DNA of 37,994 nt. Origin: Streptococcus sp. HSISM1. Its GTDB lineage: Bacteria; Bacillota; Bacilli; Lactobacillales; Streptococcaceae. Positions 13,400 to 23,449 of this stretch are shown piece after piece (the first letter of the stretch is position 1; each line of letters opens with the position of its first letter). The position numbers and the translations under genes are program-made. The notes under the pieces were generated by a model. It saw only the letters and a program-made list of their open reading frames with translations. It ran no database searches and was not told where the DNA came from. The stretch is from assembly GCF_000448565.1 (NCBI RefSeq), contig NZ_CM002128.1, positions 2,168,442-2,206,435 on the forward strand, in the 5' to 3' direction.

Positions 13400-14683
13400 A
13401 TGTCTGTATCATTTGAAAACAAAGAAACTAACCACGGTGTATTGACTTTCACCATCAGCCAAGAGCAAATCAAACCTGCTTTGGACCGTGTGTTTGAGTC
13501 TGTTAAGAAAACCTTGAACGTACCTGGATTCCGTAAAGGTCATATTCCACGTCCAATCTTCAACCAACGTTTTGGTGAAGAAGCTCTTTACCAAGATGCT
13601 TTGAACGATCTTCTTCCAGCAGCATACGAAGCAGCTGTTAAAGAAGCTGGAATCGAAGTTGTAGCACAACCAACTTTCGATGTTGTATCTATGGAAAAAG
13701 GTCAAGACTGGACATTGACAGCAGCTGTTGTAACAAAACCTGAAGTAAAATTGGGTGCTTACAAAGACCTTGAAGTATCAGTAGAAGTTTCTAAAGAAGT
13801 AACAGACGCTGATGTGGATGCTCGTATCGAACGCGAACGTAACAACTTGGCTGAATTGGTTGTTAAAGAAGGTGCTGCAGCAGAAGGCGACACAGTTGTA
13901 ATCGACTTCGTTGGATCTATCGACGGTGTTGAATTCGACGGTGGTAAAGGTGACAACTTCTCACTTGGACTTGGTTCAGGTCAATTCATCCCAGGTTTCG
14001 AAGACCAATTGGTTGGACACTCTGCTGGTGAAACAGTTGACGTGATCGTAACATTCCCAGAAGACTACCAAGCAGCTGACCTTGCAGGTAAAGAAGCGAA
14101 ATTCGTGACAACTATCCACGAAGTGAAAGCAAAAGAAGTACCAGCTCTTGACGATGAATTGGCAAAAGACATCGATGAAGAAGTTGAAACTCTTGCTGAA
14201 TTGAAAGAAAAATACCGCAAAGAATTGGCAGAAGCAAAAGAAGAAGCATACAACGATGCAGTAGAAGCAGCAGCGATCGATCTTGCCGTTGAAAATGCTG
14301 AAATCGTTGAACTTCCAGAAGAAATGATCCACGAAGAAGTACACCGTTCAATCAACGAATTCCTTGGAAACATGCAACGTCAAGGTATCTCACCTGAAAT
14401 GTACTTCCAAATTACTGGAACAACTCAAGATGATCTTCACAAACAATATGAAGCAGAAGCTGAAAGCCGCACGAAGACAAACCTCGTAGTTGAAGCAGTA
14501 GCCAAAGCAGAAGGTTTCGAAGCAACTGAAGAAGAAATTAATGCTGAAATCGAACAATTGGCAGCAGATTACAACATGCCAGTTGAACAAGTTCGCAACC
14601 TTCTTTCACCAGAAATGTTGAAACATGACATCACAGTGAAGAAAGCCGTGAACGTAATCACAAGCACAGCAAAAGTAAAATAA
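13400..14683 (+). CDS. tig: Trigger factor, ribosome-associated peptidyl-prolyl isomerase
   Basis: 427 residues, the standard length. N-terminal ribosome-binding domain with the signature [13 protein letters not shown]-type PPIase domain around 150-250 ([31 protein letters not shown]), then the helical C-terminal chaperone arms. It binds nascent chains at the ribosome exit. The start is ATG 13400 after AAGGAGA; the frame stays open upstream to 13301 but that extension overlaps the previous terminator and the promoter, so it is not coding. Strong codon bias indicates high expression. Confidence 0.97.
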   Translation: MSVSFENKETNHGVLTFTISQEQIKPALDRVFESVKKTLNVPGFRKGHIPRPIFNQRFGEEALYQDALNDLLPAAYEAAVKEAGIEVVAQPTFDVVSMEKGQDWTLTAAVVTKPEVKLGAYKDLEVSVEVSKEVTDADVDARIERERNNLAELVVKEGAAAEGDTVVIDFVGSIDGVEFDGGKGDNFSLGLGSGQFIPGFEDQLVGHSAGETVDVIVTFPEDYQAADLAGKEAKFVTTIHEVKAKEVPALDDELAKDIDEEVETLAELKEKYRKELAEAKEEAYNDAVEAAAIDLAVENAEIVELPEEMIHEEVHRSINEFLGNMQRQGISPEMYFQITGTTQDDLHKQYEAEAESRTKTNLVVEAVAKAEGFEATEEEINAEIEQLAADYNMPVEQVRNLLSPEMLKHDITVKKAVNVITSTAKVK

Positions 14684-14693
14684 TTGAGATTAA

Positions 14694-14722
14694 AAAGAAG
14701 AGCCGTGAGGCTCTTCTTTTTT
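14694..14722 (+). terminator. Rho-independent terminator after tig
   Basis: AAAGAAGAGCC (14694-14704), GTGA loop, GGCTCTTCTTT (14709-14719), then more T. Confidence 0.92.
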
Positions 14723-14753
14723 CTGATTTCGTGGAGAATCCTGGAATTTTCCT

Positions 14754-14782
14754 TTGACGAAAGGGGAAATTTATCGTACAAT
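14754..14782 (+). promoter_or_regulatory. Promoter of rpoE
   Basis: TTGACG (14754-14759), 17-base spacer, TACAAT (14777-14782). It predicts a leader of about 120 bases. Confidence 0.8.
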
Positions 14783-14803
14783 AGAGTGTAACGATAAAAT
14801 GCG

Positions 14804-14839
14804 TGATAGATTTAGTGACGAGAAGTTTTCAATCTATCA
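14804..14839 (+). other. Stem-loop in the rpoE leader
   Basis: Perfect 9-bp inverted repeat TGATAGATT (14804-14812) / AATCTATCA (14831-14839) with an 18-base loop. It lies early in the predicted leader; no T run follows. A regulatory role is possible but unproven. Confidence 0.5.
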
Positions 14840-14909
14840 TTGAGGATAGGATGAGGTTGAAGACCGGATCCTTCTCCATTTAGGAAATGAAACATAAGGA
14901 GATTTACCC

Positions 14910-15494
14910 TTGGAATTAGAAGTATTTGCTGGACAAGAAAAAAGTGAACTTTCTATGATTGAAGTGGCGCGTGCGATTTTGGAATTACGCGGACGTGACC
15001 ATGAAATGTACTTTAGCGATCTTGTAAATGAAATTCAAAATTACCTTGAAAAATCAAACAGCGAGATCCGTGAAGCCCTCCCATTGTTCTACACAGAATT
15101 GAATGTAGATGGAAGCTTTATCCCACTTGGAGATAACAAATGGGGTCTTCGTTCATGGTATGCCATCGATGAAGTTGACGAAGAAATCATCGCTCTTGAA
15201 GAAACAGACGAAGATGAAGCTCCTAAGAAACGGAAGAAAAAACGTGTCAATGCCTTCATGGATGGAGACGAGGATGCGATCGACTACAACGACGACGATC
15301 CAGAAGACGAAGAAGTTTACGAAGCAGATCCAGCTCTTTCATATGATGAAGAAAATCCAGACGATGAAAAGAGTGAAGTCGAAGCTTACGATGCTGAAAT
15401 CAATGAAATCGTACCAGATGATTTGGGTGAGGAAGTTGAATTAAGCGAAGAAGACGACGAAGAAGAGGATTCTGAAGACGAGGAAGAAGAATAA
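14910..15494 (+). CDS. rpoE: DNA-directed RNA polymerase delta subunit
   Basis: 194 residues. The N-terminal HARE-HTH domain ([31 protein letters not shown], ending at NKWGLRSWY) is followed by a long, highly acidic Asp/Glu-rich tail, the signature of the Gram-positive delta subunit. Delta speeds recycling of RNA polymerase and sharpens promoter selectivity. The start is TTG 14910 with AAGGAGA upstream, and the resulting N-terminus [16 protein letters not shown] matches streptococcal delta as I recall it. It is probably transcribed alone, between its own promoter and a strong terminator. Confidence 0.96.
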   Translation: MELEVFAGQEKSELSMIEVARAILELRGRDHEMYFSDLVNEIQNYLEKSNSEIREALPLFYTELNVDGSFIPLGDNKWGLRSWYAIDEVDEEIIALEETDEDEAPKKRKKKRVNAFMDGDEDAIDYNDDDPEDEEVYEADPALSYDEENPDDEKSEVEAYDAEINEIVPDDLGEEVELSEEDDEEEDSEDEEEE

Positions 15495-15502
15495 ATCGTA
15501 TG

Positions 15503-15530
15503 AAACAAGGAACTTGTTCCTTGTTTTTTT
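15503..15530 (+). terminator. Rho-independent terminator after rpoE
   Basis: AAACAAGGAA / TTCCTTGTTT (15503-15526) around a four-base loop, continuing into a T run to 15530. The right half, AACTTGTTCCTTGTTT, recurs exactly at 15788-15803. Confidence 0.92.
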
Positions 15531-15551
15531 ATTGAAGACGAAGTTTGCCCA

Positions 15552-15689
15552 GAAACTTTCCTTAGATGAGTACGGACGTCAGCGAACTTCTACGAAGTTC
15601 CATGACTTAGTTTTGAACCTAAGGTTTCAAAACTCCCGAGTGCCTGATACAAAAATGTTTCAGGCACTTTTCTCACGGCGGAAAGTTTC
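15552..15689. repeat. Palindromic element cluster between rpoE and the B3/B4 gene
   Basis: 138 bases bounded by a perfect 10-bp inverted repeat GAAACTTTCC (15552-15561) / GGAAAGTTTC (15680-15689). Inside are three hairpins: GAACTTC-N3-GAAGTTC (15584-15600), AGTTTTGAA...TTCAAAACT around CCTAAGG (15609-15634), and TGCCTGA (15641-15647) / TCAGGCA (15660-15666). A small frame of 65 codons runs through it but is explained by the repeats. Farther on, TATTGAC/GTCAATA (15738-15757) is another short palindrome. Confidence 0.65.
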
Positions 15690-15816
15690 AGAATATCCTT
15701 TGATTTTTTAAAAGTAGAGGATGGTTTGCAAGTAATTTATTGACTTATATGTCAATAAAAATAGTTTATCTATCTTCTGAAAAAAACAACTTGTTCCTTG
15801 TTTCTTTTTGTTTGCA

Positions 15817-15845
15817 TTGAAAAAAGTGGCGAAATGGTATATGAT
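15817..15845 (+). promoter_or_regulatory. Promoter of the B3/B4-domain gene
   Basis: TTGAAA (15817-15822), 17-base spacer, TATGAT (15840-15845). Confidence 0.6.
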
Positions 15846-15881
15846 AAACGTGTAAGGTTTCCCAAATAGGAGGTGTTCCAG

Positions 15882-16577
15882 ATGGACTTTCGTTTAGATC
15901 AAAGTTTAGTAGCTCTTGGTATTGATACGGTTGTGGTCGGAATTGCTAGAAATGTGGATCCCCAAGCAGTCCTGCCCCCTTCTTTTCTTGAAAAGAAGAA
16001 AGCAGTTGAACAATGGGCGCTCCAGTGTCAGACAGAAGAAGTAGCGACATCCCCTGTCATCAAAGGCTATACAGACCTCTTGCAAAAGGTAGGGCGTAGC
16101 ATCAAGAAAAATCCCCCAACAGTCCTAGCTCTTATCCGAAACATCCAGCATCGAGGTGCTTTTCCTCAGATCAATAGCATCATCGATATCTATAATGTCG
16201 AATCGCTGAAGTCTTTTCTCGCGATCGGAGGACATGACCTAGATAAGATTGAGGGACCGATTGAATTTACAGTGAGTCAAAGAGACGATCTCTTTCTCCC
16301 TATCCTTTCTAGTGAAAAACATGTCGCACCGACAGATCCTGTCTACCGGGATCAAAAAGGAGTTCTGGCTTGGTTGGATGTACGCGATAGTGACCATTAC
16401 AAATTTGAGGAGACTACGCAAAACGCCCTCTTTGTCATCCAAGGAAATACCGAGACGTCAGTCGAGATGCGTTTAGAAGCGCTAGAACGAATCCACAAGG
16501 ACCTTGCTCTTTGCATGCCTCAGCTTCAATTTGAGAAATTTCTCGTCACACAAAATGGAGTGGAAAAGGTCGTGTAA
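15882..16577 (+). CDS. B3/B4 tRNA-binding domain protein
   Basis: 231 residues. The fold signature is that of the B3/B4 domain of phenylalanyl-tRNA synthetase beta (NPPTVLALIRNIQHRGAFPQINSIIDIYNVESLKSFLAIGGHDLDKIEG, then a region with VLAWLDVRDSDHYKF and VIQGNTE). Stand-alone B3/B4 proteins are thought to edit mischarged tRNA or bind amino acids, but this member has no assigned substrate. I chose ATG 15882 because AGGAGG (15868-15873) is eight bases upstream; GTG 15873 overlaps that site. It has its own promoter and sits before pyrG. Confidence 0.85.
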   Translation: MDFRLDQSLVALGIDTVVVGIARNVDPQAVLPPSFLEKKKAVEQWALQCQTEEVATSPVIKGYTDLLQKVGRSIKKNPPTVLALIRNIQHRGAFPQINSIIDIYNVESLKSFLAIGGHDLDKIEGPIEFTVSQRDDLFLPILSSEKHVAPTDPVYRDQKGVLAWLDVRDSDHYKFEETTQNALFVIQGNTETSVEMRLEALERIHKDLALCMPQLQFEKFLVTQNGVEKVV

Positions 16578-16609
16578 ACAGCGAAAATTATTTTCATGAA
16601 ATTTTCAAT

Positions 16610-16638
16610 TTGACAAAGTAGACCATTTGCGGTAAGAT
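16610..16638 (+). promoter_or_regulatory. Promoter of pyrG
   Basis: TTGACA (16610-16615), 17-base spacer, TAAGAT (16633-16638). The start point should be the GGGC at 16646. Confidence 0.85.
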
Positions 16639-16645
16639 ATTGTTC

Positions 16646-18363
<1,718 letters not shown>

Positions 18364-18370
18364 AAATCAA

Positions 18371-18548
18371 GGGAGGCTGGGACAAAAGTCCTAGCCTTTC
18401 AATTATTTTTGGATTGTTGAGCAAGACGCAGTGGTTGAGTGGGCTCTACTACGCTGATTTCATCAGCTTTTACAGCCCTACTCAACTGTGCGGAGGTGGG
18501 ACGACGAAATCGAATTCTAACGAATTACCGATTTCTGTCCCACTCTCC
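18371..18548 (-). repeat. 180-bp three-hairpin repeat, copy 2 (inverted)
   Basis: Reverse complement of copy 1 with few differences, starting eight bases after the pyrG stop. In this orientation the first hairpin met by RNA polymerase is GAGGCTGGGAC-N4-GTCCTAGCCTTTC and the last is GTGGGAC...GTCCCAC followed by CCTTTTT, so it can still terminate pyrG. Confidence 0.9.
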
Positions 18549-18595
18549 CTTTTTGTGAAAAAATGACAAACTCTGAAAAAAGTTTGAAAAAAATC

Positions 18596-18624
18596 TTGAC
18601 AAAAAAGTTGTTGATTGATATACT
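18596..18624 (+). promoter_or_regulatory. Promoter of tRNA-Leu
   Basis: TTGACA (18596-18601), 17-base spacer, TATACT (18619-18624), a strong consensus promoter just before the tRNA. Confidence 0.85.
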
Positions 18625-18640
18625 AGTAAAGTACTCAATC

Positions 18641-18726
18641 GCGGGGATGGCGGAATTGGCAGACGCGCAGGACTAAGGATCCTGTGACCGCTTTAGGTCG
18701 TGAGGGTTCAAGTCCCTCTCTCCGCA
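18641..18726 (+). tRNA. tRNA-Leu (anticodon AAG)
   Basis: 86-base class II tRNA with long variable arm. The acceptor stem GCGGGGA pairs with TCTCCGC (one G-U), with discriminator A. The anticodon stem CAGGA/TCCTG holds loop CTAAGGA with anticodon AAG, reading CUU (and CUC once A34 is deaminated or by relaxed pairing). T arm GGGTTCAAGTCCC is normal. CCA is not encoded. Confidence 0.95.
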
Positions 18727-18733
18727 TCGGATC

Positions 18734-18757
18734 AAGATAGCTTCGGCTATCTTTTTT
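18734..18757 (+). terminator. Rho-independent terminator after tRNA-Leu
   Basis: AAGATAGC, TTCG tetraloop, GCTATCTT, then T run to 18757. Confidence 0.92.
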
Positions 18758-18783
18758 GTTTTCAAATCTCTTTGTGGTAGAAT
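18756..18783 (+). promoter_or_regulatory. Promoter candidate for the split membrane-protein gene
   Basis: TTGTTT (18756-18761), 16-base spacer, TAGAAT (18778-18783). Confidence 0.5.
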
Positions 18784-18805
18784 AGGTGTGAGATGAGGTG
18801 AGAAC

Positions 18806-19257
18806 ATGAAGAAGAAGTATCTGGTTTTGGTCGATGGCCTCTTTGCACTATTGGGAAGTGCCATTAATTTTTTCGGTCCTATCCTGATTTTAGCGATGGG
18901 GATAGGCGCATACAAGGATACTTTTAGATATTTTATCGCCTTAAACATATGGAATGTTTTCATTTTTTAGTGGCGATTGCTTCTAAGTATCTGCTCAGAG
19001 ATGAAAAAAGAATCAAAAAATGGATTCTTTATCTTTTTCTGATAGCGGGCAGTATTCTCTTTCTTGCCTCAATCCTTGCTGTGTGTGAGAATATTCCCTT
19101 TCTTGAGGGATTGGTAAACGGACTTCTTGGGAAAATGTTTACCGACAGTCAGTTATTTGCTGCTTATTTCTATTCTCAATGGGTCGCAGGTGGACTCCTT
19201 GTGATTTGCGGGATTGCTTTTCTCCTTTCATTAAAAAATTTTAAAGAAGAGAATTGA
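18806..19257 (+). pseudogene. Small four-segment membrane protein of unknown function, split by a -1 frameshift
   Basis: ATG 18806 follows GAGGTGAG and encodes 54 residues (MKKKYLVLVDGLFALLGSAINFFGP...) before a TAG at 18968-18970. Directly at this point the next frame continues without a break (FLVAIASKYLLRDEKRIKKW...) to a TGA at 19255-19257. The switch lies in a run of six T (18963-18968); one more T would give a single protein of about 150 residues with four hydrophobic segments. I do not recognise the family. The damage may be a real mutation, a phase-variable tract, ribosomal slippage (-1 on TTT TAG restores the frame) or a sequencing error. The stop codon overlaps repeat copy 3. Confidence 0.65.
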
Positions 19258-19435
19258 GAGTGGGACAGAAATCGGTAATTCGTTAGAATTCGATTTCGTC
19301 GTCCCACCTCCGCACAGTTGAGTAGGGCTGTAAAAGCTGATGAAATCAGCGTAGTAGAGCCCACTCAACCACTGCGTCTTGCTAGACAATCCAAAAATAA
19401 TTAAGAGGCTAGGACTTCTGTCCCACTCTCTTTTA
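19256..19435 (+). repeat. 180-bp three-hairpin repeat, copy 3 (perfect 15-bp terminal inverted repeats)
   Basis: Same orientation as copy 1. Here the ends are exactly complementary: GAGAGTGGGACAGAA (19256-19270) and TTCTGTCCCACTCTC (19416-19430), then TTTT. It begins inside the stop codon of the preceding gene. Confidence 0.92.
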
Positions 19436-19519
19436 CTTATTTGCTAGGGTGAAAGCCTTAGGAGATAGGAGATTCCGCCCTATTTATCATAAGAAAGTGC
19501 TTAAAGACACAGGAAAAGC

Positions 19520-19591
19520 TAGCAATTTCATCTAAAAAGTGATAAAATAAACAATGTAAGTGGGATCAATCCCACAAAAATTTATAGGAGG
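19520..19591 (+). promoter_or_regulatory. fba promoter and leader
   Basis: A -10 TAAAAT (19543-19548) is preceded at 17 bases by only a weak -35, TAGCAA (19520-19525). The short leader carries a 7-bp hairpin GTGGGAT-CA-ATCCCAC (19560-19575) and the ribosome binding site AGGAGG (19586-19591), ten bases before ATG 19602. Confidence 0.55.
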
Positions 19592-19601
19592 CCTATGACA
19601 A

Positions 19602-20483
19602 ATGGCAATCGTTTCAGCAGAAAAATTTGTCCAAGCAGCTCGTGACAACGGTTATGCAGTTGGTGGATTTAACACAAACAACCTTGAGTGGACTCAAGCT
19701 ATCTTGCGTGCAGCAGAAGCTAAGAAAGCTCCAGTACTTATCCAAACTTCTATGGGTGCTGCTAAATACATGGGTGGTTACAAAGTATGTAAAGCCCTTA
19801 TTGAAAACCTTGTAGAATCAATGGGTATCACTGTACCAGTTGCTATTCACCTTGACCATGGTCACTACGACGATGCTCTTGAATGTATCGAAGCTGGTTA
19901 CACTTCAATCATGTTTGACGGTTCACACCTTCCAGTTGAAGAAAACCTTAAATTGGCGAAAGATGTCGTTGAAAAAGCTCATGCTAAAGGTATCTCAGTA
20001 GAAGCTGAAGTTGGTACTATCGGTGGTGAAGAAGACGGTATCATCGGTGACGGTGAATTGGCACCAATCGAAGATGCTAAAGCAATGGTTGCTACAGGAA
20101 TCGACTTCTTGGCTGCAGGTATCGGTAACATCCACGGTCCTTACCCAGCAAACTGGAAAGGTCTTCACCTTGACCACTTGCAAAAATTGACTGAAGCTGT
20201 TCCAGGATTCCCAATCGTATTGCACGGTGGATCAGGTATCCCTGACGATCAAATCCAAGCAGCTATCAAACTTGGTGTTGCAAAAGTTAACGTTAACACT
20301 GAATGCCAAATCGCATTTGCAAATGCTACTCGTCAATTCGTACGTGAATACGATGCAAACGAAGCAGAATACGACAAGAAGAAACTCTTCGACCCACGTA
20401 AATTCTTGAAACCAGGTTTCGAAGCAATTACAGCAGCTGTTGAAGAACGTATCGACGTATTCGGTTCAGAAGGCAAAGCTTAA
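19602..20483 (+). CDS. fba: Fructose-bisphosphate aldolase, class II
   Basis: 293 residues. It cleaves fructose-1,6-bisphosphate to DHAP and glyceraldehyde-3-phosphate in glycolysis. Class II zinc-enzyme motifs are present: HLDHGHYDDALECIEAGYTSIMFDGSHLP with zinc-ligand His, GNIHGPYP, and the phosphate-binding VLHGGSGIPDDQIQ. Length and sequence match streptococcal Fba. ATG 19602 is ten bases after AGGAGG; an out-of-frame ATG at 19595 is too close to that site. Very strong codon bias, as expected for a glycolytic gene. It is probably monocistronic. Confidence 0.98.
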   Translation: MAIVSAEKFVQAARDNGYAVGGFNTNNLEWTQAILRAAEAKKAPVLIQTSMGAAKYMGGYKVCKALIENLVESMGITVPVAIHLDHGHYDDALECIEAGYTSIMFDGSHLPVEENLKLAKDVVEKAHAKGISVEAEVGTIGGEEDGIIGDGELAPIEDAKAMVATGIDFLAAGIGNIHGPYPANWKGLHLDHLQKLTEAVPGFPIVLHGGSGIPDDQIQAAIKLGVAKVNVNTECQIAFANATRQFVREYDANEAEYDKKKLFDPRKFLKPGFEAITAAVEERIDVFGSEGKA

Positions 20484-20495
20484 TAAAAACAGGAA

Positions 20496-20524
20496 AACAA
20501 GGTCCCATGTGGATCTTGTTTTTT
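20496..20524 (+). terminator. Rho-independent terminator after fba
   Basis: AACAAGGTCC (20496-20505) / GGATCTTGTT (20511-20520) with one G-T pair, followed by TTTT. Confidence 0.88.
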
Positions 20525-20536
20525 GTTTGGGAAAAG

Positions 20537-20565
20537 TTGCTTCCGGGATTTAATTTTTGTACAAT
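20537..20565 (+). promoter_or_regulatory. Promoter of the alpha/beta hydrolase gene
   Basis: TTGCTT (20537-20542), 17-base spacer, TACAAT (20560-20565). The start would be about 20572, the A of the first sensible ATG, so this too may be leaderless. Confidence 0.6.
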
Positions 20566-20571
20566 ATGCCT

Positions 20572-21500
20572 ATGAAAAATTTAAAAAGTTTAGCTGGATC
20601 ATTTTTGTTGTTCTTATCCTTTTTCTAGGAGGTACATTTGGTTTTCACCAACTTAGTTTGCAAAAAGAAAGTAAGCTTCTCATGCCTATAGGTAAGAAGG
20701 TTGTAGTCAATGGACATCAAATGAATGTATACATTAAAGGTGAAGGATCTGAAACGATAGTATTTCTTTCAGGTGCAGGTATTGCTTCACCTATATTAGA
20801 CTTTAAGAATCTAACAGATTCCCTATCCAAAAAATACAAAGTAGTCGTTGTAGAGCGGGCAGGATATGGTTTTAGTGAAGATAGTGATCGTTCAAGAGAT
20901 GTGATGGAGGTCCTTTCTGAGACCCGTCAAGCTTTGGCGCAAGCTCATGTTTCAGGTCCTTATGTGATTATTTCGCATTCTATGGCTAGTTTAGAGAGTC
21001 TTGCTTGGCAAGAGAAATATCCAAATGAAGTGAAGGCTTTGATTGGTCTGGATTGGGCCTTGCCAGCGAGTTATGAAGATTTAAAGGATAATCAGGCCTT
21101 GCTTACTGTGGCTTATTGGAGCAGTAAGATTGGCTTATTACGCTATTTCCCTGAGTCCTTTTATATAAAAAATCCAACTCTGACTGAAACTGAACGACAA
21201 CAATATAAATTACTAGCATATAAGCAGTTGATGTCACAAGCCATGCTTCATGAATCCCGTTTGGCAAAGGAAAATGCCAAGAAAGTTCCATCTAGCATCA
21301 ATCCGAAAATTCCAGCCTTACTCCTGGTTTCTAACGGTGAAGGCACGACCTTTAGCCAATCAGAGTGGCAGCATTATGCAGAGAGATTTGCAAGCGACCA
21401 GTCTAATGTTCAAGTCGTCTATATGGATGCGCCTCACGACCTCTATCATTATAAAAATAATGAACTTGTTTCTCGAATTGAAGGATTTTTAACAGAGTAA
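20572..21500 (+). pseudogene. Alpha/beta hydrolase, membrane-anchored, probable frameshift near the start
   Basis: The main frame encodes an N-terminal membrane anchor (FSWIIFVVLILFLGG) and a full alpha/beta hydrolase: nucleophile elbow SHSMAS with the catalytic Ser, and DAPHDLYH near the end with the catalytic His. The only well-placed ATGs (20566 and 20572) are in another frame; from ATG 20572 the sequence reads MKNLK and then leaves the frame. One extra A in the run 20583-20587 would give MKNLKKFSWIIF, a normal anchor. Otherwise translation must begin at TTG 20523, which lies in the fba terminator. So the gene appears broken by a one-base loss, or uses a poor start. Substrate unknown. Confidence 0.65.
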
Positions 21501-21555
21501 CTGTGATTTAGAAAGTTATTTTGAATTGATGCCAATAATTGAGAGGTGACATTTT

Positions 21556-22110
21556 ATGAAGAACACTTATATTTTACTTAGACATGCTCATTCAAGATTT
21601 TCAAGTGATGATTTTAATAGAACTTTGTCAGAAAAAGGATTTTCATCTCTTGACCAGTTAGAGTTTTTGAATTCTTTTAATATTGATTATTATTTTTCTA
21701 GTCCTTATAAACGAGCATTTGAAACGGTTAATAGCTCGCCAATTCAATTTGATAAAATAGTTCTTGATAATCGGTTACGAGAGCGAAAATTATCTTCAAC
21801 CTTTATAAAAGATTCTGAGTTTGAAGACAGTATTAAATATTTATGGCAAAATCCAGATAAATCTCTTATTGGAGGCGAGTCCAATCGAGAAGCATTAAAT
21901 AGAATTTTAGATTTATTTGCGGACTTGGAAGAAAGGTATTCAGATAAAACAATTTTACTGAGTTCTCATGGAAATTTGCTAGGAATCTTAATCAATCATT
22001 TTGATTCAAGTTTTGATCATAAAAAATGGGAACAGATGACTTTTCCAGATTGCTTTCTAGTTGACAAAGATGAGAGTGTGAAAAGAATTATGCCAGATAC
22101 TTTTAGGTAA
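21556..22110 (+). CDS. Histidine phosphatase family protein (phosphoglycerate mutase-like)
   Basis: 184 residues. The phosphatase core is clear: LLRHAHS with the phospho-acceptor His10, SSPYKRAFETVN, LRERKLS and the second catalytic His in LLSSHGNLLG. Members hydrolyse small phosphate esters or phosphoproteins; the substrate is not predictable here. GAGAGGTG precedes ATG 21556. The gene is visibly richer in A/T than fba or the ABC genes, which suggests acquisition from elsewhere. It stands alone before three unrecognised small genes. Confidence 0.85.
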   Translation: MKNTYILLRHAHSRFSSDDFNRTLSEKGFSSLDQLEFLNSFNIDYYFSSPYKRAFETVNSSPIQFDKIVLDNRLRERKLSSTFIKDSEFEDSIKYLWQNPDKSLIGGESNREALNRILDLFADLEERYSDKTILLSSHGNLLGILINHFDSSFDHKKWEQMTFPDCFLVDKDESVKRIMPDTFR

Positions 22111-22177
22111 CCATTTAGCTCAATCTTTGTGATTTTTATTTTCTGTTATTGTAAATAGAATAGAAGGAAAAATAGCC

Positions 22178-22525
22178 ATGATATTCGATCAGTCCTTGCA
22201 AGCCTACGTTCATGAAGTAGATAATGTTCTTGTAGCTTGGGAAGAAAAACCAAGTGGGAGTTTTGAGACGAAGGCTCAGTTGCTTGCAGCCAATTACCAT
22301 AAAAATAGGTTTCGTATTCTTACTTTTATACTGCCTCATTTACAAGAATTTTACGGGTATTTGACAGATGAAGAAGCTACTGAAAAATTGGGTAAACCCA
22401 TCATCGAGCCAGAAAGACAAACCGTTACTTTCTGCGATCAAACTTTTGATGATATTCATATCTTTTCTTTTGACTATCAGGGGCAGGCATTTGAGAGTCT
22501 GGAGAATTTTGCCATTGATGGTTAA
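22178..22525 (+). CDS. Small protein of unknown function (115 aa, immunity-like)
   Basis: I do not recognise this protein with certainty. It is soluble and acidic, with no signal peptide or membrane segment, and ends HIFSFDYQGQAFESLENFAIDG, a style seen in small proteins found in toxin-immunity clusters. GAAGGAAAAA precedes ATG 22178. It is followed at 38-53 base gaps by two more soluble acidic small genes in the same direction. The group looks like orphan immunity genes, but no toxin gene is visible nearby, so this is a guess from character and context. Confidence 0.6.
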   Translation: MIFDQSLQAYVHEVDNVLVAWEEKPSGSFETKAQLLAANYHKNRFRILTFILPHLQEFYGYLTDEEATEKLGKPIIEPERQTVTFCDQTFDDIHIFSFDYQGQAFESLENFAIDG

Positions 22526-22562
22526 GGTCTGTTTTCAGTTTTAAAAAGAAGGAGAGAGACTG

Positions 22563-22961
22563 ATGAGTACTGCTGATTTTGTCTTTATTGAGAGTAAAGA
22601 CCCCATATTCCTAGATTTACAAGCCTTTTGTACTGCTTTGAGAGAAAAATTTCCAGGTATTTTGATCAGAGAAAGGACGAATCCTGAAAAAGCTTACTCG
22701 CTTTCTTGGGATTATCAAAGTCCTCAGCTTACTTTGGAAAGTTCACTGAGTAGCAAGAAAAATGTTTTTGTGATTGATTACTTTGATTCAACGAACAGGT
22801 TACAAGATTATGCCTCCTATATCATCTGGCTTCGGAAATGGTTTCCACCTGAAGAGAAAGTTTCCTTTTGTGATGAAGGTTATGAGTATGTGTTTGAACT
22901 TCCTAGTGATTTATCCCAAAAGGAGTTGGAAAACTACTTACGAACAAGGTTTGATGAGTGA
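22563..22961 (+). CDS. Small protein of unknown function (132 aa)
   Basis: Family not recognised. Soluble, mixed alpha/beta composition, begins MSTADFVFIESKDPIFLDL; contains YIIWLRKWFPPEEKVSFCDEGYEYVFELP. No signal peptide, membrane segment or catalytic motif that I can name. AAGGAGAGAG precedes ATG 22563. Its neighbours on both sides are similar-sized soluble proteins; it is probably co-transcribed with them. Confidence 0.62.
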   Translation: MSTADFVFIESKDPIFLDLQAFCTALREKFPGILIRERTNPEKAYSLSWDYQSPQLTLESSLSSKKNVFVIDYFDSTNRLQDYASYIIWLRKWFPPEEKVSFCDEGYEYVFELPSDLSQKELENYLRTRFDE

Positions 22962-23014
22962 AGAAGAAGTTCAAAAACGAATAATGATATGGAAAAGTTG
23001 AAAAGGAGAATCAG

Positions 23015-23422
23015 ATGCTTACTAAAGATGATATGTTAGTTGCTTTGCATGATGCAATTACTGAAGACCAAGAATTTGAGTTGGCAGACGAGATTGTAGA
23101 TGCCATGGAGGCTTACCCTCAACCCTTTGATTTGGTTGACCCCGTCTTAGACTTTATTTCCAAGCATCCAGAAGTAGATTTTGGAGCTCCAGGTGAGTTG
23201 GTTCACTTTGTGGAGCGATTTTATCATCAAGGCTATGAGGAATTATTGATGGAGTCAGTTCTAAAAAGTCCAACTGTGCATAACATCTGGATGCTTCATC
23301 GATGCTATAATGACAATGATCCAAATCTAGTCCGGCAGATTCAGACTTTGGTTGGAGAACTGAAGAAGGATAAGACTCTTGATTCACAAGTAAGAAGCAT
23401 GATTGAAGACTTAACTTGGTAG
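23015..23422 (+). CDS. Small acidic helical protein, immunity-like (135 aa)
   Basis: Predicted all-helical and acidic. The segment LVDPVLDFISKHPEVDFGAPGELVHFVERFYHQGYEELLMESVLKSPTVHNIWMLHRCYND resembles immunity proteins that occur alone or in tandem near polymorphic toxins of Firmicutes (a pattern I recall, not a database match). GAAAAGGAGA precedes ATG 23015. It is the last gene before a clear terminator, so it probably ends a small operon with the two genes upstream. Confidence 0.65.
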   Translation: MLTKDDMLVALHDAITEDQEFELADEIVDAMEAYPQPFDLVDPVLDFISKHPEVDFGAPGELVHFVERFYHQGYEELLMESVLKSPTVHNIWMLHRCYNDNDPNLVRQIQTLVGELKKDKTLDSQVRSMIEDLTW

Positions 23423-23427
23423 AGGGA

Positions 23428-23449
23428 GGTGATGCAGCATCACCTTTTT
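23428..23449 (+). terminator. Rho-independent terminator after the small-gene cluster
   Basis: GGTGATG (23428-23434) / CATCACC (23438-23444) then TTTTT. Confidence 0.85.

Noticed and set aside
15514-15711. 65-codon frame between rpoE and the B3/B4 gene
   Set aside because: Begins in the rpoE terminator and is made of palindromes; no ribosome binding site.
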